41,186 nt of DNA, from the NCBI GenBank assembly GCA_002726245.1, contig PBSM01000110.1:1-41186 (forward strand). The letters run 5' to 3'. The translations under genes were made by a program, and so were the position numbers. Below, in pieces: positions 35,006-41,186 of this stretch. Source of the stretch: Planctomycetaceae bacterium. GTDB lineage: Bacteria > Planctomycetota > Planctomycetia > Pirellulales > Pirellulaceae. The notes beneath the pieces were generated by a model. That model was given only the letters and a program-made list of their open reading frames with translations, had not been told where the DNA came from and did no database searches. Every line of letters begins with the position of its first letter. The stretch's first letter is position 1.

Positions 35006-36169
35006 ATGGCGACAATGGCTGACAAACGCGACTACTACGAAGTTCTCGGCGTCTCGCGGAGCGCGTCCGACAAGGAAATCGCGAATGCCTATCGCAAGCT
35101 TGCGCTAAAGAACCATCCCGACGCGAACCCTGACAACGAAGAAGCTACCGAGCGATTTAAGGAGGCGGCTGAAGCCTACGAAGTCCTCAATGATCCTGAG
35201 AAACGCTCACGATACGATCAATACGGGCACGCTGCCGTCGATGGGGGTGGTGCCCAATTTCATGACGTCGAAGACATCTTTGAGGCCTTCGGTGATATGT
35301 TCTCCGGAGGCTTGTTTGGGGATTTATTCGGCGGAGGTCGGCGGAGAGGGAGACGCCAAAGACGCGGAGCCGATATTCGCTGCGATGTCACGCTGGACCT
35401 CGAAGAAGCTGCGCGGGGCGTCACCAAGACTGTGGGATTTGCCCGCAGCAAACGCTGCGCGAGTTGCGACGCGAGTGGAGTAAGGCCGGGCTCTTCGAAG
35501 GAGCAGTGCAGCCGTTGCGGTGGCCGCGGCCAGGTCGTTCAATCGGCTGGCATTCTTCGTGTGCAAACCGCTTGTCCGGCGTGCCAAGGAGCGGGCGCGA
35601 TCATCACCGATCCGTGTTCAGATTGCCGCGGCCGCGGCTTCGTTCCGTCACGCGTCAAGTTGGATGTGAAGATTCCTGCCGGTATTGATGACGGAATGCG
35701 ATACCCGCTGCAAGGGCAAGGTGAACCGAGCCCGGATGGAGGTCCTTCGGGTGACTGCTATCTCTTCATTGCAGTTCGCCCGCACAGGCTGTTTGAACGC
35801 GAAGGCCGTCACTTAATCCTGAGACTGCCGATTAGCTACACGCAGGCGGCGCTCGGTGCGATCATCGAGGTTCCGACATTGAATGGGCGGTATGATCTGA
35901 CCGTGCCGACAGGGACGCAGCCGGGCGAAGTGTTTCGCATTCGCGGCGAAGGTGTTCCCGATCCACGTGGTGGAGTCCACGGTGATCTGTTAGTGCAAAC
36001 GTTCATCGAAATTCCGAAGAAGCTGTCGAACGAGCAAGAGAAGTTGTTACGAGAGTTGGCTGAACTAGAGGACGCTCACGTGACGCCGCATCGGAAATCC
36101 TTCATCGAAAAACTACGTGATTATTTCGCACCGACTGCTGAAGACGCAGAGGTTAAGGGAGATGTCTGA
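35006..36169 (+). CDS. dnaJ: Chaperone protein DnaJ
   Basis: A 387-residue type I J-protein that delivers clients to DnaK and stimulates its ATPase. The J domain (about 7-75) contains HPD (37-39). A short Gly/Phe linker (FGDMFSGGLFGDLFGGG) and an Arg-rich stretch (RRRGRRQRRG) follow. The zinc domain has four CxxC pairs at 151/154, 168/171, 190/193 and 204/207; the first repeat is CASCDASG, losing the usual CxxCxGxG glycine. The C-terminal client-binding domains end before TAEDAEVKGDV. No clear Shine-Dalgarno is seen; a second ATG lies three codons downstream. The grpE ATG overlaps its end by 8 bases. dnaK is not in the window. Confidence 0.96.
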   Translation: MATMADKRDYYEVLGVSRSASDKEIANAYRKLALKNHPDANPDNEEATERFKEAAEAYEVLNDPEKRSRYDQYGHAAVDGGGAQFHDVEDIFEAFGDMFSGGLFGDLFGGGRRRGRRQRRGADIRCDVTLDLEEAARGVTKTVGFARSKRCASCDASGVRPGSSKEQCSRCGGRGQVVQSAGILRVQTACPACQGAGAIITDPCSDCRGRGFVPSRVKLDVKIPAGIDDGMRYPLQGQGEPSPDGGPSGDCYLFIAVRPHRLFEREGRHLILRLPISYTQAALGAIIEVPTLNGRYDLTVPTGTQPGEVFRIRGEGVPDPRGGVHGDLLVQTFIEIPKKLSNEQEKLLRELAELEDAHVTPHRKSFIEKLRDYFAPTAEDAEVKGDV

Positions 36170-36713
36170 AGCCAACGCACCAGGAAACGCCGAGCAACCA
36201 ATCGACGAACCGACTCTGACACCCGAAGCAGATTGCGCGGATGCCGCGATCGAGCAGCTTGGTGCCGAGGACTTGCAGTCGCTGCTTAAACAGGCCGATG
36301 ACCGCGCGCTGCGGGCGCAGGCAGAGTTAGAGAACTTCCGCAAGCGGGCTCGACGAGACATGGACGAGCAACGGCGGTATGCCAATCTTCCGCTCGTGGC
36401 CGACTTGCTGCCAGCGATCGATAATCTGGACCGAGCGGTCGAGGCTGCGGAGAAGGATGAGAACGCTACGAGCCTTCTGGCAGGTGTTAAGATGGTAGCC
36501 GAACACATTCGCTCCATCTTGGCCCAACACTCCTGCATGCAAATCGAGGCCGAACGACGACCGTTCGATCCGAATGTTCATGAAGCGATTGCTCAAGAAC
36601 CGAGCGATGACATTCCAGCCGGCAGTGTGACTCGTGTTGTTCGTGTGGGATACCAATTGCATGAACGAGTCATTCGGCCTACGCAAGTGATGGTATCGAC
36701 GGGGCCCGCATGA
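36162..36713 (+). CDS. grpE: Nucleotide exchange factor GrpE
   Basis: A 183-residue co-chaperone that releases ADP from DnaK. The N-terminus is disordered and acidic, followed by a long coiled coil (LQSLLKQADDRALRAQAELE, then NFRKRARRDMDEQRRYANLP) and a beta domain with FDPNVHEAIAQEPSDDIPAG, VRVGYQLHERVIRPTQVMVS. The ATG at 36162 overlaps the dnaJ end by 8 bases with GAGG nine bases upstream, so translation is coupled. The order dnaJ-grpE is the reverse of the common grpE-dnaK-dnaJ operons. Its 3' end is partly duplicated in tandem just downstream. Confidence 0.95.
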   Translation: MSEANAPGNAEQPIDEPTLTPEADCADAAIEQLGAEDLQSLLKQADDRALRAQAELENFRKRARRDMDEQRRYANLPLVADLLPAIDNLDRAVEAAEKDENATSLLAGVKMVAEHIRSILAQHSCMQIEAERRPFDPNVHEAIAQEPSDDIPAGSVTRVVRVGYQLHERVIRPTQVMVSTGPA

Positions 36714-36733
36714 TGGTATCGGCGGGGCCCGCA
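36688..36733 (+). repeat. Tandem duplication of the grpE 3' end (2 x 23 bp)
   Basis: Positions 36688-36710 are repeated at 36711-36733 with one mismatch (A to G). The first copy encodes the last codons of GrpE (VMVSTGPA); the second lies after the TGA in the spacer. A recent slippage or replication duplication. Confidence 0.85.
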
Positions 36734-36815
36734 ACTGGGATGCACGACGTCGAGTCTGGGGATGCGGCACCGAGACCGAACAGCCAAGAATCTGGTTCGC
36801 AATAGAGGCCCGACG

Positions 36816-37139
36816 ATGCCGACCTATGACTACGAATGTGACGCCTGCGGGCATGAGTTCGAGTTGTTCCAAACGATCAGCGAGAACCCAAAGAAGAAGT
36901 GCCCAGAATGCAAGAGAATGAAGCTCCGCCGGCTGTTCGGCACGGGAGCAGCCGTGATGTTCAAAGGATCAGGCTTCTATCAGACGGACTATCGAAGCGA
37001 TTCCTACAAGAAAGCCGCTGAAGCAGACAAGAAATCGGCTTCGGACAGTTCGTCGGAGAGCAAGTCCGCGGACAGCAAATCGTCCGACAGTGGCGCAAAA
37101 AAGGCGGTGTCACCGAAGAAGGATTCCGGTTCGGAGTGA
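36816..37139 (+). CDS. FmdB-family zinc ribbon protein
   Basis: A 107-residue small protein. The FmdB zinc ribbon fills the first 45 residues: [20 protein letters not shown], then [16 protein letters not shown], with two CxxC pairs. [11 protein letters not shown] motif typical of the family follows, then a serine/lysine-rich disordered tail (residues 70-107). FmdB proteins were named from a formamidase operon and may regulate or bind nucleic acid; the function is not settled. It is in the dnaJ-grpE-yacG gene string. The ATG at 36816 is chosen because it starts the ribbon. Confidence 0.93.
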   Translation: MPTYDYECDACGHEFELFQTISENPKKKCPECKRMKLRRLFGTGAAVMFKGSGFYQTDYRSDSYKKAAEADKKSASDSSSESKSADSKSSDSGAKKAVSPKKDSGSE

Positions 37140-37159
37140 CGGAGCATCAGGAGTATGTC

Positions 37160-37348
37160 ATGGCGACACTACAGTGCCCTACCTGTGACGTGCCTTTCGA
37201 ATCGGATTACTCGCCCGCCATGCCTTTCTGCAGTGATCGCTGCAGACACGTTGATCTCGGACGTTGGCTGAACGAAGAGCACGGCGTTACCATCGAATGC
37301 GATCCGGACGCCGAGCACGAAACAGCATGGATGGAAGAAGAGTCCTAG
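37160..37348 (+). CDS. yacG: DNA gyrase inhibitor YacG
   Basis: A 62-residue zinc protein. YacG of E. coli binds GyrB and blocks DNA binding by gyrase. The four-cysteine site is visible: CPTC near the start and CSDRC with the following [13 protein letters not shown] helix ([14 protein letters not shown]). The start is ATG 37160 with AGGAG at 7 bases. Length is normal. It follows the FmdB-like gene by 20 bases and precedes a membrane protein gene, suggesting cotranscription. Confidence 0.93.
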   Translation: MATLQCPTCDVPFESDYSPAMPFCSDRCRHVDLGRWLNEEHGVTIECDPDAEHETAWMEEES

Positions 37349-37394
37349 CAGTCGCGCTCGCAACACAACGATAGCGATCGGAGGATCGATACCG

Positions 37395-38630
37395 ATGCAG
37401 GACGAAAGCGGAGTCATACGTCGTATTGCATGGCGAGAGATTTGCCCCTGGCTAATCATCTTCCGCTCGTTTCGGTTGTCGATCAGCTTGCCCGTGCTGC
37501 TCCTGGCGACCGCTGGCTGGGTGCTAACGCCCCTTGGAGACGTTGTTGCCAACATGCTGCTTCTCGGCAATGAGGCTTCGACTTCTACGACTTGGCTGCC
37601 AGAAACCGTTTCCGCGACCCAGGTTCGCCAACTAGGTGTCACTCTGGCGGAGATGCCCAATCCGATTCGCTCTGTCTACGAACACTTGCTATCCTCGCCG
37701 GCAAAGCTGCTAACGACGCCGATGAGCGCGAAAACGACGGGTTACCACTTGGTTTGTTCTTTGTGGAACATCGCCGTGTGGAGTTTCTTTGCTGTCGCGA
37801 TCTGTCGAATCGCCGCAGTGCAGTTTGGCCGCCAAGAGCGCGTCGATCTACGCAGCGCGATCCACTATGCAGCCCAGAAGTACGCGTGGAGCGTGGCGGC
37901 TCCGTTGTTTCCGATCATTGGCATTCTCCTTGCAGGCATACCAATCGCTTTATTGGGAGCCCTGATGCGCCTCGATGCCGGCGTGTTCGCCGCTGGGCTG
38001 TTGTGGCCATTCGCGTTGGTTGGCGGCCTTATTATGGCTGTGCTGTTGTTCGGACTTGTTGCGGGCTGGCCGTTGATGTGGCCAACGATCAGCAGCGAGC
38101 ATCAAGGCGATGCTTTCGAGGCATTCAGTCGAACCTATTCCTACGTCTTCCAGCGGCCCTTGCAGTATCTGTTCTATGGCATCGTAGCTCTGTTGTTCGG
38201 CGCGATTAGCTGGCTACTTGTTTCGTACATTTCGGAAGGTGTCATTCTACTAGCTTCGAACGCTGCCAGTTGGGGAGCGGGAACTGAACGGATGAATGCC
38301 CTAAGACAGGACGGGTTGCCCGGGGTGCTAGGCTTTGGCCCAAATCTGATCGACGCCTTTGAGTTCCTAGTTCGCATCATCGCCGTTGCGTTTAACTTCA
38401 GCTTCTTCTTCTGCATCTCGACGGCAATCTATCTCGTCCTCCGCCGCGATGTTGATCGAACGGACTTCGATGACGTATTCATGGAAGACGACCACGATCA
38501 ATACAGTCTACCGCCGCTGAAGCCAAACGCTGATGGCGTACCCGGTGTCAGTGACGAGGCGAAGGTGGCGAACGAGCCAGCCTCCGGCCCGGCAGCATCC
38601 GGCGATAGTGATGACGCGACCAGCGCCTAA
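37395..38630 (+). CDS. Multi-pass membrane protein, planctomycete hypothetical
   Basis: A 411-residue protein with about six hydrophobic segments (near 28-45, 119-138, 165-190, 200-225, 258-285 and 328-353) and an acidic disordered C-terminal tail (about 370-411). One conserved-looking loop reads GDAFEAFSRTYSYVFQRPLQ, a pattern I recall from planctomycete and other membrane proteins of unknown role (a DUF975-like glycine-less relative is possible). No transporter or enzyme signature is visible. It starts 46 bases after yacG and may be the last gene of the dnaJ string. Function unknown. Confidence 0.8.
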   Translation: MQDESGVIRRIAWREICPWLIIFRSFRLSISLPVLLLATAGWVLTPLGDVVANMLLLGNEASTSTTWLPETVSATQVRQLGVTLAEMPNPIRSVYEHLLSSPAKLLTTPMSAKTTGYHLVCSLWNIAVWSFFAVAICRIAAVQFGRQERVDLRSAIHYAAQKYAWSVAAPLFPIIGILLAGIPIALLGALMRLDAGVFAAGLLWPFALVGGLIMAVLLFGLVAGWPLMWPTISSEHQGDAFEAFSRTYSYVFQRPLQYLFYGIVALLFGAISWLLVSYISEGVILLASNAASWGAGTERMNALRQDGLPGVLGFGPNLIDAFEFLVRIIAVAFNFSFFFCISTAIYLVLRRDVDRTDFDDVFMEDDHDQYSLPPLKPNADGVPGVSDEAKVANEPASGPAASGDSDDATSA

Positions 38631-38825
38631 GTGCCTGGTCCCGCTGTGCTCTATCTTGGTCATCGAAATCTTACCTAGCTTGACTGGGCGTAACGTTTGA
38701 GGCTTCGGTAGCGTTGACTCGCCCGTACCACTTGGTTGCCTCGCGCGTGGCCAAGTGAGTAAACTAGTGATACGATCCCAGCGAGGGCACGGTCGGCCAG
38801 GGCTGTGTCGAACAGAGAGCGTCTA

Positions 38826-40955
38826 ATGGCATACTCGGATCAGGATTCCAATCTCTTTCTGAGGTCTAGCGATGTTGTGGACTGGGGCAACAGCCACGAT
38901 CTGCCCGATATCCCCATCATCGATCTGGCGTCAAATGCGCCACTCGAGCTTCCGGAAACACCTGTAGACGCAGCGTTAGAGGATGCCCAACCTGCCGCAA
39001 TGCCGCCAACTGGCCTGCGAAGTGGGCAACTCTGGCTCAATGGTGACGTCCTGATGTGTGCTTGCCCTGATTGCGGCGCGCCGATGTCAATTCGCTTTTG
39101 GTTGATGATCGCCGATTGTTGGAAGTGCGACGCGAGTATCGAGTTGTCCGAGGAGCAAGAACGCGAGGCGAGACGGCTGTTGGCGGAACGCGACGCGTTA
39201 CCGCCCCGACCCGCCGCGCCGACGTCGCCGCCACAGGAGGCGCGTCGGGCGGAGAAAACTGGTCAACCAAAAACATCAGGGCAGCAGAGTGGCTCAGCCA
39301 AGAAAGAGTCCCTGCCGCCGCCGCACTCGCAACCCCGCTCGCCAACTCCACCACCGGCCCCCGCGTTGCCAAAGCAGCGCCTTCGCGACAAGCCGCATGC
39401 GCAGCCACGACGGACACGCGTTCAGTCGCGCCAGCCATCGGGACAGGCTCCGCCTCGCACGGCTGCTCAGGCAAGACTGCAATCGCGATTGCAACGAAGC
39501 GCGCAGGCGACCGGTGTCTCCGCGATGGTCAATGACCTATTCGGCTGTACGCCGGCTTGGCTTGTCAGTCTGATCTTGCATATTGTCATGCTGACGCTGC
39601 TCGCGCTGTTCACCTTCGGCGACCAAGACGATGGCCCGTTCATCACGTTGTCAACAACCGTCAGCAAGGACGTTCAAGAAGGTGGCGATACGGTTGTCGT
39701 CGATCCACTCAATGAGATCCATTTTGACATGCCTGTCCCTCGAGATAAGGATCTCACTGACCCGAAGCAGCGCGAATCAGTTGTCCGCGCGAACCAAGAC
39801 GCACTTGAGTTGCAGTTGGACCCGAACATTGATGAACCTTCGCTGCCGAACGTTCGTGAGGTGAAGCATCTGATCGGCACAACGACCGGTGGCGGAGCAG
39901 CTTTGGCAGCGCGAGACCCTCGAATCCGTGTCGAGGTTGTCAAGCGTGAAGGCGGAACAACTTTGACCGAAGCTGCCGTCTCTCGCGGACTGCGGTGGCT
40001 TGCCAAGCATCGGAATCCGAACGGAAGTTGGAGCTTACATCGCTTCGATCACTCCCCCGGTTGTACTTGCACGGGCCGGGGAGTCAACAGCGACGCGGCG
40101 GGGACTTCGCTGGCTCTTTTGCCATTTTTGGGAGCAGGCCAAACGCATCTCGTGGGTCGGTATCGCAAGGCCGTGTCTGGAGGATTGGGGTGGCTGATAC
40201 AACATCAGCGCGACGATGGTGACTTGCGAAGCAACCGATCTGGCAACACAGGCATGTATGCACACGGACAAGCTACGATCGTGTTGTGCGAAGCGTATCT
40301 GATGACCGGCGACGAGAAACTGCGAGATCCGGCGCAGCGAGCTTTGAATTTCATCGTTGAGGCTCAGCATGTCGGCGGCGGTTGGCGTTATCGGCCTGGC
40401 GATCCAGGTGATACGAGCGTGGTTGGATGGCAAGTGATGGCATTGCAAAGCGGTCGCGCAGCAAAGCTCGAAGTGCCAGAGATCACGATGGAGTTGGCGA
40501 GCCACTACCTTGATTCCGCGTCGAGCCGGAGTGGCGCTTTGTACGCTTACCAGCCTGGCCATGGCCCGACAAAGGTGATGACTGCGGAAGGGTTGTTGTG
40601 CCGGATGTACTTAGGATGGAAGGCAGACGATCCAGGACTCCGTAACGGCGTGGAGTATCTACGCCAGGATCACCTTCCCACGATGGATGCCCCCAACATC
40701 TATTACTGGTATTACGGCACGCAAGCATTTCATCATTATGGTGGTTCTGCTTGGACAGAATGGAACGACCGAATGCGCGAGATACTTGTCAACTCGCAAA
40801 AGGAAAAGGGGCACGAAGCGGGTAGCTGGAATGTTTGGCCCAACGATCAGCATGCGAAGAGTGGCGGCAGGTTGTACGTAACAGCTTTGGCCACTTGCAG
40901 TCTGGAAGTTTACTACCGGCACCTTCCGATTTTTCGGCAACTCGACCTCGATTGA
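38826..40955 (+). CDS. Zinc-ribbon, single-TM, terpenoid-cyclase-like toroid protein
   Basis: A 709-residue protein with an unusual layout. A zinc ribbon (CPDC at about 80-83, CWKC at 98-101) is followed by a long proline/arginine/glutamine-rich disordered region (about 125-235), one transmembrane helix (AWLVSLILHIVMLTLLALFTF, about 244-264) and, outside the membrane, a C-terminal alpha/alpha toroid (about 380-700) like the prenyltransferase/squalene-cyclase repeats: GLRWLAKHRNPNGSW, GLGWLIQHQRDDGDL, ALNFIVEAQHVGGGWRY, GVEYLRQDHLPTMD. The DxDD motif of hopene cyclases is absent, so it is probably a binding or structural toroid rather than a cyclase. Similar proteins occur in planctomycetes in many copies. 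The ATG at 38826 gives MAYSDQDSNLF; a GTG at 38805 is the alternative. It is preceded by 195 bases with no visible gene. Confidence 0.85.
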   Translation: MAYSDQDSNLFLRSSDVVDWGNSHDLPDIPIIDLASNAPLELPETPVDAALEDAQPAAMPPTGLRSGQLWLNGDVLMCACPDCGAPMSIRFWLMIADCWKCDASIELSEEQEREARRLLAERDALPPRPAAPTSPPQEARRAEKTGQPKTSGQQSGSAKKESLPPPHSQPRSPTPPPAPALPKQRLRDKPHAQPRRTRVQSRQPSGQAPPRTAAQARLQSRLQRSAQATGVSAMVNDLFGCTPAWLVSLILHIVMLTLLALFTFGDQDDGPFITLSTTVSKDVQEGGDTVVVDPLNEIHFDMPVPRDKDLTDPKQRESVVRANQDALELQLDPNIDEPSLPNVREVKHLIGTTTGGGAALAARDPRIRVEVVKREGGTTLTEAAVSRGLRWLAKHRNPNGSWSLHRFDHSPGCTCTGRGVNSDAAGTSLALLPFLGAGQTHLVGRYRKAVSGGLGWLIQHQRDDGDLRSNRSGNTGMYAHGQATIVLCEAYLMTGDEKLRDPAQRALNFIVEAQHVGGGWRYRPGDPGDTSVVGWQVMALQSGRAAKLEVPEITMELASHYLDSASSRSGALYAYQPGHGPTKVMTAEGLLCRMYLGWKADDPGLRNGVEYLRQDHLPTMDAPNIYYWYYGTQAFHHYGGSAWTEWNDRMREILVNSQKEKGHEAGSWNVWPNDQHAKSGGRLYVTALATCSLEVYYRHLPIFRQLDLD

Positions 40956-41058
40956 CTTAGCGTAGATCCGCTTCTAAGGCTTTTGATTTGTACAAGAAGG
41001 GCGGTCTGTACGATGGCCTTCCAACGCATCAATGTGCAACCGAAGCAGAGACAAGGCA

Positions 41059-41186
41059 ATGTCCACGACCTACGAAAACCGGGTGCGTGTCGATTACGTC
41101 CGTGTTCCGATGCGCGACGGCGTCGAACTGTGCATCAAAACAACACGGCCAGACACTCCCGAATCGTTTCCGGCGATCATGGAGTA
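41059..41186 (+). CDS. CocE/NonD-family hydrolase, 5' end only
   Basis: The first 42 residues of a protein cut by the window edge. VRVPMRDGVELCIKTTRPDT followed by FPAIMEY is the usual opening of X-prolyl dipeptidyl aminopeptidase/cocaine esterase-like serine hydrolases. The ATG has AAGG at about 4 bases. The catalytic domain is outside the window, so the activity cannot be checked. It lies 103 bases after the toroid protein gene on the same strand. Confidence 0.8.
   Translation, partial: MSTTYENRVRVDYVRVPMRDGVELCIKTTRPDTPESFPAIME

Overview
The window looks like chromosomal DNA of a planctomycete, most likely of the Pirellulales/Rhodopirellula type. The reasons are a DUF1598-family protein, a bacterial methanopterin-linked formyltransferase remnant (ftr), a groEL-groES-groEL cluster, membrane-anchored terpenoid-cyclase-like toroid proteins, many Tat-exported enzymes and moderately high GC. 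The order is an inference from gene content; no rRNA or other marker is present. No tRNA, rRNA or CRISPR array was seen.

Positions 1-2340 are decayed mobile DNA: a large serine recombinase broken by several frameshifts (minus strand, running off the left edge), two small accessory ORFs in front of it, and a 5'-truncated group II intron reverse transcriptase with a mutated catalytic box (YADG). Positions 2352-9465 hold a secreted DUF1598 protein, a divergent FHA-GAF-AAA+ sigma-54 activator, an Nramp-related transporter lacking the usual metal-binding residues and an S9 peptidase. Positions 9606-13436 hold metabolic genes in two probable operons (VOC enzyme + SDR; Tat-exported phosphotriesterase-like hydrolase + phytanoyl-CoA-dioxygenase-like protein). 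These are followed by a polysaccharide deacetylase, csrA, and an operon of a Tat-exported sugar isomerase-like protein and an aldehyde dehydrogenase.

Positions 18225-19143 are a gene graveyard of C1 metabolism: the N-terminal part of a 5-formyltetrahydrofolate cyclo-ligase runs straight into an N-terminally truncated, frameshifted ftr. Next come a small membrane protein, a stand-alone LigD-type phosphoesterase-domain protein and an M42 aminopeptidase.

Positions 21606-29914 are a four-gene ABC-2 exporter operon (GATase-like membrane protein, ATPase, permease, HEAT-repeat protein). It is interrupted exactly at the ATPase/permease start-stop overlap by a 1.19-kb insertion. The insertion is flanked by a 17-bp direct repeat and carries an XRE regulator, a frameshifted toxin-like partner and the end of a tyrosine integrase. 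The element appears to have recreated the permease start codon at its right end.

Positions 29892-38630 hold a CitG-family gene and a proteostasis block: a near-consensus sigma-54 promoter, groEL1 (His/Met-rich tail), groES, groEL2 (no GGM tail), a terminator-like hairpin, then dnaJ-grpE-fmdB-yacG-membrane protein. The window ends with a zinc-ribbon/transmembrane/toroid protein and the start of a CocE/NonD hydrolase. The most interesting signals are the sigma-54 promoter on the chaperonin cluster, the mini integrative element inside the ABC operon, and the ftr/cyclo-ligase deletion fusion.
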